DNA of 64,000 nucleotides from Coriobacteriaceae bacterium AF45-21. Its GTDB lineage: Bacteria > Actinomycetota > Coriobacteriia > Coriobacteriales > Coriobacteriaceae. Positions 1-8,303 of this stretch are shown here, piece by piece (the first letter of the stretch is position 1; each line of letters opens with the position of its first letter). Position numbers and translations under genes: made by a program. The DNA lies in contig JAQCYU010000008.1 in NCBI GenBank assembly GCA_027682925.1, forward strand, positions 8,607-72,606, given 5' to 3'. The notes under the pieces were generated by a model. It saw only the letters and a list, made by a program, of their open reading frames with translations. It was not told the DNA's origin and searched no databases.

Positions 1-65
1 ATCTCTCCAAAAAGAAGAAGCGTGCTAGCGTTAAAAAATCTGACGACGCCGAAGACGAGGAGTAA
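1..65 (+). CDS. C-terminal end of an unidentified protein (partial)
   Basis: An open frame entering from the left edge ends at a TAA at 63-65. Its last residues are a run of lysines followed by an acidic tail (KKKKRASVKKSDDAEDEE). Only 20 residues are visible, too few to name the protein. It lies 6 bases upstream of the isocitrate dehydrogenase start, so the two are probably co-transcribed. Confidence 0.5.
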   Translation, partial: LSKKKKRASVKKSDDAEDEE

Positions 66-71
66 CAGATT

Positions 72-1156
72 ATGGCGCACGATGTAGTCCTGATTCCCGG
101 TGACGGTATCGGTCCCGAGATTACGCAGGCCATGCGCCGCGTGGTCGAGGCCACCGGTGTCCAGATCAACTGGAACGTCCAGGAGGCCGGCGCCGGCGTC
201 ATGGACGAGTTTGGCACGCCGCTGCCCCAGCACGTGCTCGATGCGGTTGCCGAGACTAAGGTTGCCATCAAGGGCCCCATCACCACACCGGTCGGTACGG
301 GCTTCCGCAGCGTCAACGTGGCCTGCGCAAGCACTTCGACCTGTACGCTTGCGTGCGCCCTTGCCTGTCGCAGCCGGGCGACGGCTCGCGCTTCCGTGAC
401 GTCGATCTGGTCATCGTGCGCGAGAACACCGAGGACCTCTACGCCGGTATCGAGTTCGATGAGGGCGCTGCCGAGGTCGAGGAACTCTCGCAGCTCGTCG
501 AGCGCTCGGGCCAAAAGACCTTCGCCGCTGATTCCGCCATCTCGATCAAGCCCATCTCCATCGCCAAGAGCCGCCGCATTGTGGAGTACGCCTTTGAGTA
601 CGCCCGCCGCTGCGGCCGCAAAAAGGTGACGGCTGTGCACAAGGCCAACATCATGAAGGCGACCGACGGCCTGTTCCTGCGCGTTGCGCGCGAGGTGGCC
701 GCCAACTATCCCGATATCGAGTTCAACGACAAGATTGTCGACGCCACCTGCATGGGCCTGGTCCAGAACCCCAACGACTTCGATGTCCTGGTGCTACCCA
801 ACCTGTACGGCGACATTGTGAGCGACCTGTGCGCCGGCCTGGTGGGCGGCTTAGGGATGGCCCCCGGCTCCAACATCGGTGCCGACTGCGCCATCTTCGA
901 GGCGACGCACGGCTCCGCGCCCGATATCGCTGGCCAGGATATCGCTAACCCCACGGCCGAGATTCTGTCTGCGGCTATGATGCTCGATCACCTGGGCGAG
1001 AACGACGCGGCCAATCGTATTCGCGCCGCCGTTTCTGCCACGCTCGACGAGGGTGAGCAGGTCACCGGCGACGTTCGTCGTGCCCAGACCGGCTCCGTTG
1101 AGGGCGCTGTGGGCACGCAGGCCTTTGCCGATGCCGTTATCGCGCACCTGGCCTAA
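72..1156 (+). CDS. icd: NAD-type isocitrate dehydrogenase (isocitrate/isopropylmalate dehydrogenase family), with a 1-base frameshift
   Basis: Predicted to decarboxylate isocitrate to 2-oxoglutarate. The N-terminal [10 protein letters not shown] motif, the substrate-loop sequence [11 protein letters not shown] and the C-terminal cofactor segment [15 protein letters not shown] are all present. The aspartate after HGSAP fits an NAD enzyme; NADP forms usually carry lysine there. The frame breaks near base 324: adding one C to GTGGCC-TGCGC gives a continuous [17 protein letters not shown], so about 361 residues, normal for the family. Both halves are conserved, so I read this as a one-base deletion in the consensus. 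Homoisocitrate or isopropylmalate dehydrogenase is possible, but no leu genes are nearby. Confidence 0.85.
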
Positions 1157-1215
1157 GGCATGCAGACTGCAAACGCCTAAATAGTACTTAAGTGTTTGCG
1201 TATAACCTGAGAATC

Positions 1216-1244
1216 AATACGCCCGGCGCTCTGTCGGGCGTATT
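1216..1244 (+). terminator. Rho-independent terminator after icd
   Basis: A 10 bp stem, AATACGCCCG pairing with CGGGCGTATT, closes a 9-base loop and is followed by CTATT. It separates icd from the next gene. Confidence 0.7.
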
Positions 1245-1282
1245 CTATTGCGGACTATGTTTCCTAACAAGGAGTAACTGAT

Positions 1283-2365
1283 ATGGGTCTGATTCAAAAG
1301 AAGGACGAGAAGGACGAGATCGACGGCATCCAGATCATCGAGCGCGGCGAAGGCCCCGATGGTGACGAGGACGAGAAGATCGACCTGGTTGCCGGTACGT
1401 CTGCCGAGCACATTGCTGCTGGCACGACGGCCGAGGAAGAGGACGCCCGTCTGGAGGCTCAGATCGCCGCAGATGCCGCTGACGAGAACCTCATGTCCGA
1501 GGAGCAAGACGAGGACGACTCCGACGCGGACGACCATGCATCCAAGCACAAGAAGACGATGATTGCCGCCTTTGTGGTTGCAGTCGTGATCGCTGCGGTG
1601 GTCGGCTTCTTTATGGGCAATGGCGGCTTTGGCGGCAAGGGCGTCGGTTCGTCGACCCTGACCGAGGACCAGCTCGATTCGACCGTGGCAAGCTATAGTT
1701 ATAGCGGCAAGAAGAGCGACATCACCGCGCGCGAGGCCATCGAGAGCCAGTACAGCCTCGATACCGTCAAGGATAGTAACGGCAACTACACCGCCCCCTC
1801 TGCCGACGTCATCCTGTCTTACGTGCGCAACAAGATTCTGCTCGATGCTGCCGAGGACGAGGGCATTACCGTCTCCTCTAAGGAGATGAAGAAGTACGCC
1901 GAGGATTCTATCGGCACCTCGGACTACGACACCATGGCCAAGCAGTATGGCGTGTCCAAGGACCAGGCCAAGCAGATCGTCCGCCAGTCCGCGACGCTGC
2001 AGAAGCTCTACAAGAAGAAGGTGGGCGATGCTTCCGCGAGCATGCCGACCGCTCCGACCGAGCCTTCTGACGGCAACGAGGACACCGCGAGCAAGGATTA
2101 CGCCGATTACATCATCAACCTTGCCGGTGACGAGTGGGATAGCTCGAAGGGCACCTGGAAGGACGAGAACAGCACCTACGCTAAGGCCTTCGCTAACGAT
2201 GCCTTTACCGCCGATAGTGCCACCTATAAGCAGGCCATGACCGCCTATTACACCGCCTATCAGCAGTACTCCTCGCAGGCCTCGAGCGCCAGCTCCAAGT
2301 GGACCGAGTATGCCAACGGCCTGTACGCCAAGGCCAACATCAGCATCTACGGCCTGTTTGCTTAA
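1283..2365 (+). CDS. Membrane-anchored SurA-N-like protein of unknown function
   Basis: A 360-residue protein. Residues 1-90 are a strongly acidic cytoplasmic region, residues about 92-114 form one membrane segment (MIAAFVVAVVIAAVVGFFMG), and the rest lies outside. The outer part contains a helical region around residues 170-255 with a VILSYVRNKILLDAAEDEGITVSSKEM pattern split over two helices, resembling the N-terminal chaperone domain of SurA/PrsA-type proteins. No parvulin catalytic domain follows; the tail is rich in Ser, Ala and Tyr. The start has a good AAGGAG site. A terminator isolates it on each side. Function is inferred only from the fold resemblance. Confidence 0.6.
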   Translation: MGLIQKKDEKDEIDGIQIIERGEGPDGDEDEKIDLVAGTSAEHIAAGTTAEEEDARLEAQIAADAADENLMSEEQDEDDSDADDHASKHKKTMIAAFVVAVVIAAVVGFFMGNGGFGGKGVGSSTLTEDQLDSTVASYSYSGKKSDITAREAIESQYSLDTVKDSNGNYTAPSADVILSYVRNKILLDAAEDEGITVSSKEMKKYAEDSIGTSDYDTMAKQYGVSKDQAKQIVRQSATLQKLYKKKVGDASASMPTAPTEPSDGNEDTASKDYADYIINLAGDEWDSSKGTWKDENSTYAKAFANDAFTADSATYKQAMTAYYTAYQQYSSQASSASSKWTEYANGLYAKANISIYGLFA

Positions 2366-2408
2366 AGGTTGCCCGAGCTTTCGAGCACGAAGTCGAAATA
2401 TCTGATTG

Positions 2409-2441
2409 AGCCCGCTAGAACGTCGTTCTGGCGGGCTTTTT
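2409..2441 (+). terminator. Rho-independent terminator
   Basis: AGCCCGC pairs with GCGGGCT, extended by AGAAC/GTTCT inside, followed by a run of T. It ends the 1283-2365 transcript. Confidence 0.75.
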
Positions 2442-2474
2442 GCGTTGAGGGCGTGATTGGCGGCTTAATTATGG

Positions 2475-2714
2475 CTATTCATCTTTAAGTCCAAAGAGGT
2501 TATCGGCTTCATCGTCAGGCATATATTCCAGCACATCGCCCGGTTGGCAGTCGAGAGCCCGGCATATCGCGTCAAGAGTTGAAAAGCGCACGGCAGAAAC
2601 CTTGCCCGTCTTGATACGCGACATATTGACCTGGGAGATACCCACGCGTTCCGCAAGCTCTTTGGATGAAATCTTGCGTTCGGCAAGCATGCGGTCGAGC
2701 CGCAGAATAATCAT
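2475..2714 (-). CDS. XRE-family helix-turn-helix regulator
   Basis: A 79-residue single-domain DNA-binding protein. The helix-turn-helix is clear at residues 18-40 (SSKELAERVGISQVNMSRIK), followed by the conserved STLDAICRALDCQPGDVLEY segment typical of YozG-like Cro/CI proteins. It starts 9 bases after the stop of the DUF2975 gene. An XRE regulator directly after a DUF2975 membrane protein is a common pairing in Gram-positives. The target is probably its own promoter upstream of 3361 (inference). Confidence 0.8.
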   Translation of the reverse strand: MIILRLDRMLAERKISSKELAERVGISQVNMSRIKTGKVSAVRFSTLDAICRALDCQPGDVLEYMPDDEADNLFGLKDE

Positions 2715-2723
2715 GGATTCCCC

Positions 2724-3361
2724 CTAGAGCAACTCGTCATCTTGTTTTTGCAGGATACACCCGTACTGGAAGACGCTGGCAATCAGGCTAATAATCAGGC
2801 CTGCAAAGACCATAGAGAGGTCGAGGTGCTGGCCACCAAGCGCATCCGTAAAGTTGCCGCCAAATCCTGAGAGTATCAGCCCGTGACTATGGCACCAAGA
2901 AGCTTCACAGCAACGCCGCCAATAAGGAACAAATGTCCTACTTGACGTAGTATGCGGATGCATTCGAGGTCAAAGGGCCTGCCCGCCTTTTCAATGGCGG
3001 AGAAAAACCTGTATGCGCTTAGCGCGATGGCAAGCGCGAGGCATGCCATCATGCCGCTCCCTATGGCAGTATGACCGTCGTGCGCGACAAGCATAAGAGG
3101 AGTCTGTTCATTGGTGCCGACGAGAGCGAGAATTGGCCCTTCGCTAGCCTCAAGCTCTACGGATTGGAGACAGAACCCTTGGGAGAGGCTAGGCAATATG
3201 AGTAGATCGTAGATTGCAATGACTGCGAGGAGTCCCAGAGCGAGCGCCACGATGGTGCAGATTGTGCCCCATTTGCAGTAGCGAGTGAGCTTCCTCAGTT
3301 TGGCTATTGCCTGTTCACGGTCGATGGCTTCATTCGATTTGGATACGTTCCAGCGGATCAT
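2724..3361 (-). CDS. DUF2975-type four-helix membrane protein, with a 1-base frameshift
   Basis: A protein of about 212 residues with four hydrophobic segments: near residues 31-55, 99-118, 140-157, and a last one in the C-terminal 50 residues (MVFAGLIISLIASVFQYG). The layout and pairing with an XRE gene match DUF2975. The frame breaks near base 2883; adding one G to the G-run before CTGATACT joins KLLGAIVTG to LILSGFGGNFTDALGG. I chose the ATG at 3361 because GGAGGA sits just upstream; an ATG at 3376 lacks such a site. Function unknown. Confidence 0.65.
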
Positions 3362-3616
3362 AGCTCCTCCAACCAATGTCTTGGATGATACTTGTATCTT
3401 ATATCATACTTAATGATAAACGATAAACAATTACAGATTAGAGTAAGAGTAAGTAATGTTTGTGAGACGAATAGCGAGAGCTTGTGGCATATTTAGGGAG
3501 TGAGAGTTTGGCACGTGGGGGATGGACGAGTATCTAAATATCCTGCAACCGCGCAAGTGCTTCATCGGGTCTCCCTAATTCATATGGGAAAACGGCTGCA
3601 AACGATTGCAAATAAC

Positions 3617-3646
3617 CGGTGAACGGTCGAAAACTACCGTTCACCG
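3617..3646. promoter_or_regulatory. Perfect 11 bp inverted repeat, ACCGTTCACC/GGTGAACGGT type
   Basis: CGGTGAACGGT is followed after 8 bases by ACCGTTCACCG. It lies in the 700-base AT-rich gap (3362-4068) upstream of the PTS operon. A degenerate second copy is at 3836-3866 (GGTAAACGGT then ACCGTGAACGGT). The same word recurs upstream of several sugar genes here, so I treat it as a protein-binding site of unknown owner. Confidence 0.55.
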
Positions 3647-3835
3647 ATAATATCGAAACTGGTTCTAACTGGTATTAAGTCAAAAAGACCAATTCACAAA
3701 TCTTCACAATGACCTGCATTTTTTCTACACGCCATTTTTAGCCACCCTGCGTTGTTTAGACACGAAAAAAGTTCCGATCTTTCGTCAAAGTATTTCGATA
3801 CGGTTTCAAAACCGCAGGTAGAAGTGTTAACGAGC

Positions 3836-3866
3836 GGTAAACGGTCGATTTTTTACCGTGAACGGT
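3836..3866. promoter_or_regulatory. Second ACCGTnnACGGT-type site upstream of the amino-sugar PTS
   Basis: GGTAAACGGT at 3836-3845 and the dyad ACCGTGAACGGT at 3855-3866 lie about 50 bases before the probable -10 at 3918. The position suits an activator or catabolite-control site. Confidence 0.5.
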
Positions 3867-3914
3867 GCAAAAACGTTTTACTGTATGAATCAACGAAAGC
3901 AACCTCTTCTGTGG

Positions 3915-3952
3915 TGATATAGTGACAACAACACGTCACGTGGTTACTACCA
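3915..3952 (+). promoter_or_regulatory. Extended -10 promoter and GntR operator for the PTS operon
   Basis: TG-A-TATAGT at 3915-3923 is an extended -10. The dyad TGGTTACTACCA at 3941-3952 lies just after the expected start site. It fits the TGGTnnnnACCA form known for NagR/DasR-type GntR repressors. The identical word is found before agaS at 8230. The leader from here to 4068 is non-coding. Confidence 0.6.
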
Positions 3953-4068
3953 GTTGAGAGACCACTGGTTCTCAAAGAACGCTTTCCAAGAAGCTTTAAG
4001 GGCGATTGCCCGTTGGCTTCCGAACATCATCGGACTCAGATCGTACACACCTCGGAAGGGAAATTTGA

Positions 4069-4512
4069 ATGGTTGGCTTTATTCTTACCGGTCATGGACA
4101 GTTCGCACCCGGCCTCGCAAGCGCTATCGCTATGGTCGCTGGCGACCAGCCCGCTTTTACCGTCGTTCCTTTTGAGGGCGACCAGGCTGCTTCCTACGGT
4201 GAGGATCTCCGCGCCGCTATCACCGCCATGCGCGAGGAGTGCGATGGTGTGCTCGTCTTTACCGACCTGCTCGGTGGTACCCCGTTTAACCAGTCGATGA
4301 TGATTGCCCAGGATGTCGACAATGTCGAGGTTCTGACTGGCACCAACCTTCCCATGGTTATTGAGCTTCTGTTCCTCCGCGGTAACGCCACGCTCGCCGA
4401 GCTTGGCGAGCAGGCCGTGACCGTTGGCCAGACGGGCATCACCGCCCAGACGGTCGCATCCGTTGCCGGCTCCGAGGAAGAGGATATCTTCGGCGACGAG
4501 GACGGCATCTAA
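4069..4512 (+). CDS. agaF: PTS EIIA, mannose/GalNAc family
   Basis: The cytoplasmic phosphocarrier takes phosphate from HPr and passes it to EIIB. The N-terminus GFILTGHGQFAPGL carries the phosphorylatable histidine (about residue 9), and DLLGGTPFNQS is the second family motif around residues 66-76. At 147 residues it is a stand-alone EIIA of normal size. It heads an operon with YajC, EIIB, EIIC and EIID. Placement next to AgaS and NagA suggests GalNAc or galactosamine rather than mannose as substrate, though a host-glycan disaccharide is also possible. Confidence 0.88.
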   Translation: MVGFILTGHGQFAPGLASAIAMVAGDQPAFTVVPFEGDQAASYGEDLRAAITAMREECDGVLVFTDLLGGTPFNQSMMIAQDVDNVEVLTGTNLPMVIELLFLRGNATLAELGEQAVTVGQTGITAQTVASVAGSEEEDIFGDEDGI

Positions 4513-4792
4513 TGGCCGATTTCGGAGCCAACGTCCTGAGCTCCTCGGTTGCCTTTTAGGCCTGCTTGTCGTCATGGGCTTGATTTACACCATCTGGTCG
4601 CAAATCAACATGAAGAAGAAGCAGAAGTACTTCAAGGAGCTGCACACCGAGCTCAAGCCGGGTCAGGAGGTTCTTTTCGCCGGCGGTATCTACGGAACCG
4701 TCAAGGGCATCGAAGGCGAAAAGGTCCAGATCAAAGTCCGATCCGGTGCCGTCGTAGATGTTTCGCGTTACGCGATTCAGGAGATCAAGTAA
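4512..4792 (+). CDS. yajC: YajC-like membrane protein inside a PTS operon, with a 1-base frameshift
   Basis: The start ATG overlaps the stop of agaF. As written the frame ends after SSSVAF; adding one T to the TTTT run at about 4555-4558 gives SSSVAFLGLLVVMGLIYTIW and continues to QEIK, 93 residues. That is a single N-terminal membrane helix followed by the YajC-type core (KKKQKYFKELHTELKPGQEVLFAGGIYGTV, split across residues 37-66). YajC is normally an accessory of the Sec translocase. YajC genes inside mannose-family PTS operons are known from streptococci; the role there is not established. Confidence 0.75.
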
Positions 4793-4828
4793 CTGTCGTC
4801 AGCAAATAACGAAAGGAAGCTGATCAAC

Positions 4829-5311
4829 ATGGCAGAACCCAACATTCTTCTTACCCGCATCGATAACCGACTGGTCCATGGTCAGGTCGCTACCCAGTGG
4901 AACTCCACCCTGGGCTCCAACCTCATCCTCGTCGCCAACGACGACGTGTCGACCAACACCATGCGTCAGAACCTCATGAAGATGGCCGCTCCCACCGGCG
5001 TCGCTACGCGTTTCTTCTCCCTGCAGAAGACCATCGACGTCATCGGCAAGGCGAGCCCGCGCCAGAAGATCTTCATCGTGGCCGAAACACCGGAAGACGT
5101 GCTTACGCTCGTCAAGGGCGGTGTGCCTATAAAGAAGGTAAACATCGGCAACATGCACATGTCGGAAGGAAAGCGCCAAGTCGCCACCTCCGTCGCAGTT
5201 AACGACGAGGATGTCGCTGCGTTTAAAGAGCTGCAGGAATTGGGGGTGGAGTTGGAGATCAGGCGCGTTCCGAGCACGCCTGTTGAGGACACGAGCAAGC
5301 TCTTCTCGTAA
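4829..5311 (+). CDS. agaV: PTS EIIB, mannose/GalNAc family
   Basis: A 160-residue cytoplasmic EIIB. The motif RIDNRLVHGQV carries the phosphorylated histidine at residue 17, used to phosphorylate the incoming sugar at EIIC/EIID. The KGGVPIKKVNIGNMH segment at about residues 94-108 is typical of the family. A good AAAGGA site precedes the ATG. Compare the orphan homologue at 15280, which has lost this histidine. Confidence 0.88.
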   Translation: MAEPNILLTRIDNRLVHGQVATQWNSTLGSNLILVANDDVSTNTMRQNLMKMAAPTGVATRFFSLQKTIDVIGKASPRQKIFIVAETPEDVLTLVKGGVPIKKVNIGNMHMSEGKRQVATSVAVNDEDVAAFKELQELGVELEIRRVPSTPVEDTSKLFS

Positions 5312-5401
5312 TCCTCGTGACCCACGTTGTCAGGAGTGAAACCCTGACATTCTGTACGTGAAATCCAAAGTGCGTACATACATTTTGAAAGGAGGAGCAA
5401 G

Positions 5402-6201
5402 ATGGAATACACGATCTTCCAGGTCGCTCTGGTCTTCATCGTCACGTTCGTCGCGGCAATCGACCAGTTTAACTTCCTCGAGTCTCTCTATCAGCCCATC
5501 GTCACCGGCGCGTCATCGGTCTTATCCTTGGCGACCTCAACACCGGTCTTCTCGTGGGTGGTACTTATCAGCTCATGACGATCGGCAACATGCCGATCGG
5601 AGGTGCTCAGCCGCCTAACGCTGTTATCGGCGGCATCATGGCAGCCATTCTCGCTATCGCTACGGGCCTTGAGCCCAACGCGGCAGTCGGCCTCGCCATT
5701 CCGTTCGCTCTGCTTGGTCAGCTCGGCGTTACCCTGGTCTTCACGCTTATGTCGCCGCTCATGTCCTCCGCGGACAACATGGCTCACAACGCTGACACCA
5801 AGGGTATCGAGCGTCTGAACTACTTCGCCATGGCTCTGCTCGGCCTGATCTTCGCTGTCGTCGTCACCCTGTTCTTCATCGCTGGCGCTACCATCGGTCA
5901 GACCATCGCTTCCGCCATCCCGACTTGGCTGCAGACCGGTCTGTCCGCTGCAGGCGGCATGATGCGCTTCGTCGGCTTCGCCGTCCTGCTCAAGGTTATG
6001 ATGAACCGCGATATGTGGGGCTTCTTCCTCATGGGCTTTGGCCTCGCGCTCATCACCGTTGCCAACGATTCTCTGGCAACCCCTGCCCTGCTCATCCTCG
6101 CTCTCATCGGCTTCGGCATCGCTTTCTGGGACTTCCAGCAGCAGACCGAGCTGAAGGGTGCAGCTGTTTCTGACGGAGGTGACTTCGAAGATGGCATCTA
6201 A
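5402..6201 (+). CDS. agaW: PTS EIIC, mannose/GalNAc family, with a 1-base frameshift
   Basis: A membrane channel subunit of about 266 residues with many hydrophobic helices. Family hallmark IGNMPIGGAQPPNAVIGG is intact around residues 60-77. The frame breaks near base 5512: GGCGC-GTCATC needs one C, giving PIVTGAVIGLILGDLNTGLLVGG. The start is fixed by AAAGGAGGAGCAAG-ATG. The 3' end overlaps EIID by 11 bases, a sign of translational coupling. It works with EIID to form the translocation pore. Confidence 0.82.
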
Positions 6202-7273
6202 TGAGTATGTGATCCCGGAGCACTACGAGGATCTCACTCCTGCTCCGCAGCTCGACCAGAAGACCCTCAACAAGATGGCTTGGCGCTCCTGCTTCCTGCA
6301 GGCCTCGTTCAACTACGAGCGTATGCAGGCCGCTGGCTGGCTCTACTCCATCATCCCCGGTCTGGAGAAGATCCACACCAACAAGAACGACCTCGCGGCT
6401 TCCATGAGCCACAACCTGGAGTTCTTCAACACCCACCCGTTCCTCGTCACCTTTGTTATGGGTATCGTGCTTTCGCTCGAGCAGAACAAGGTTGACATCC
6501 CCACGATCCGCGCCGTCCGCGTCGCCGCAATGGGCCCGCTCGGTGGTATCGGTGACGCCCTGTTCTGGCTGACGCTCGTGCCTATCACGGCCGGCATCAC
6601 CTCCAACATGGCCATCAACGGCAACGCCGCTGCGCCGATCATCTTCCTGGTGATCTTCAACGTCGTCCAGTTCGCTCTGCGCTTCTGGCTCATGAACTGG
6701 TCCTACAAGCTTGGCACCAGCGCTATTGACGCTCTGACCGCCAACATGCAGGCCTTCACGCGTGCCGCTTCCATCATGGGCGTCTTCGTCGTCGGTTGCC
6801 TGGTCGTCACCATGGGTGGCACCCAGATCAACCTCCAGATCCCCAACGGCACCACCCGTGGCCTCTCCGCTACTACCGTGATCGTCTCCGAGAAGGAGGC
6901 CGAGAACTTCACCGGTATGGAGGGCATCGATACCGAGACCGCTGAGGCCGGTACCATCGCCATGACCGATGAGGACGGCAACGCCCTCACCGCTTCCGAT
7001 GCCGACGGCAACGCTGTCGAGTGCGGCGTCACCGATCTGGGCAACGGCATGGAGTCCGTTACCTACGGCACCGTCACCGAGGATCCGGTCAACTTCTCCG
7101 TTGCCGACACCCTCAACACCATCGTCCCGAAGCTCGTCCCGCTTATGCTTACGCTGCTGCTTTACTACATGTTCGCTAAGCACAGCTGGACCCCGACCAA
7201 GGGCATTCTGCTGCTCTTCGTCCTGGGCATCCTGGGCGCTGGCCCGCTTGGTCTCTGGCCGAGCATCTGGTAA
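6191..7273 (+). CDS. agaE: PTS EIID, mannose/GalNAc family, with an enlarged acidic loop
   Basis: A 360-residue membrane subunit. The N-terminal SCFLQASFNYERMQAAGW and AAMGPLGGIGDALFW motifs are diagnostic. Typical EIID proteins are about 270-300 residues; this one has an extra hydrophilic, acidic and glycine-rich stretch at roughly residues 225-300 (ENFTGMEGIDTETAEAGTI and onward) before the last helices NTIVPKLVPLMLTLLLYYMF. I chose ATG 6191 because GGAGGT lies 10 bases upstream. An earlier in-frame ATG at 6158 lies inside EIIC. Confidence 0.85.
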   Translation: MASNEYVIPEHYEDLTPAPQLDQKTLNKMAWRSCFLQASFNYERMQAAGWLYSIIPGLEKIHTNKNDLAASMSHNLEFFNTHPFLVTFVMGIVLSLEQNKVDIPTIRAVRVAAMGPLGGIGDALFWLTLVPITAGITSNMAINGNAAAPIIFLVIFNVVQFALRFWLMNWSYKLGTSAIDALTANMQAFTRAASIMGVFVVGCLVVTMGGTQINLQIPNGTTRGLSATTVIVSEKEAENFTGMEGIDTETAEAGTIAMTDEDGNALTASDADGNAVECGVTDLGNGMESVTYGTVTEDPVNFSVADTLNTIVPKLVPLMLTLLLYYMFAKHSWTPTKGILLLFVLGILGAGPLGLWPSIW

Positions 7274-7339
7274 GGCTCTAGCTTGAGGGGTGTGTCCCTA
7301 CGCGGCTCACACCCCGACCCCTTAAGCCATGTGTATGTT

Positions 7340-7373
7340 AAAAGCCGCGTGCTCGAAAGAGCGCGCGGCTTTT
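7340..7373 (+). terminator. Terminator of the PTS operon
   Basis: AAAAGCCGCG pairs with CGCGGCTTTT, with an inner CTCGAAAGAG. It ends the agaF-agaE transcript and separates it from the regulator gene. Confidence 0.8.
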
Positions 7374-7458
7374 GTTTTCTTGATGATTCGGGTGTGGCAG
7401 ACAGATAATGCTTAACACCCTAGGTAGTTAGCCGAATTCGAGCAAAAGGGAGGATAGG

Positions 7459-8189
7459 ATGGCGATCGGAGCGCGTAAGCAACCGCTGTACGATCAGCTG
7501 GTCGATATTCTGACCGAAAAGATTGACCATGAATATCGCGCCGGTGACATGATTCCTTCCGAGCGCGAACTTTCGGAGCGCTATGGTCTCTCGCGCACTA
7601 CGGTACGCCTGGCTCTGCAGGAACTGGAGCGTTTAGGACTGGTGGTTCGGCAGCACGGTCGCGGTACCTTTGTGACCGACCGTTCGGCAAAGGCAACCAA
7701 TCTTATGCAGTCCTACAGCTTTACCGAGCAGATGCGCGCGATGGGTCGCGACCCCGAGACCACGATTCTCGATTTTTGCGAGATGGAGCCGATAAGAATC
7801 TGGCCGAGCATATGGGATTACGTATCGGTGATCGCATTTTTAAGCTCAAGCGCCTTCGTTCTGCCGACAACATGCCCATGATGGTCGAACGCAGCTATCT
7901 ACCGGTTCGTCAATTTCTGTCCCTAAAGCGACCGCTGCTGGAGCGCAAGCCGCTTTACGATGTGATTGAGCAAGACTTTCAGCAAAAGATACGCGTGGCC
8001 GAAGAGGAGTTCTATGCGAGCATAGCCCGTCCCACCGACGCCCACCTTTTGGGAATTGTCGAGGGCTCGCCTGTGCTCGATTTGGTCAGGACTACGTATA
8101 ACGAGTCAAACGAGGTTGTGGAGTATACACTCTCGGTTGCTCGTGCCGATCAGTTTAAATACAAGGTTTACCACCAGCGTAGCAACTAG
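7459..8189 (+). CDS. GntR-family regulator with UTRA ligand domain, with a 1-base frameshift
   Basis: The winged helix is at residues 8-75 (IPSERELSERYGLSRTTVRLALQELERLGLV, split over two helices), followed by an UTRA effector domain that ends at VYHQRSN. The frame breaks near base 7790; one added base before GATAAG joins DFCEME to DKNLAEHMGLRIGDRI, giving 243 residues, normal for the HutC/NagR group. The likely effector is a phosphorylated amino sugar such as GlcNAc-6-P or GalN-6-P. Operator candidates TGGTTACTACCA lie at 3941 and 8230, on each side of the gene, so it probably represses both the PTS operon and agaS. Confidence 0.8.
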
Positions 8190-8229
8190 TGTCCGCATCG
8201 TTTCCATATGGTGATTCTTTGCATTTAAC

Positions 8230-8264
8230 TGGTTACTACCAGATAACCAACTGAAGTGTATAAT
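8230..8264 (+). promoter_or_regulatory. agaS promoter with GntR operator
   Basis: The dyad TGGTTACTACCA (8230-8241) sits just upstream of a perfect TATAAT at 8259-8264. A repressor bound there would cover the -35 region. The operator word is identical to the one at 3941. Confidence 0.6.
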
Positions 8265-8303
8265 TGCACGTCAGAGGATTACTTCTAGAGAGAGGTATTA
8301 GAA

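Noticed and set aside
6104..7183. A 359-codon frame opposite EIID
   Set aside because: It is a shadow of the EIID gene; its composition is Gly/His/Asp-rich and no domain is recognisable.
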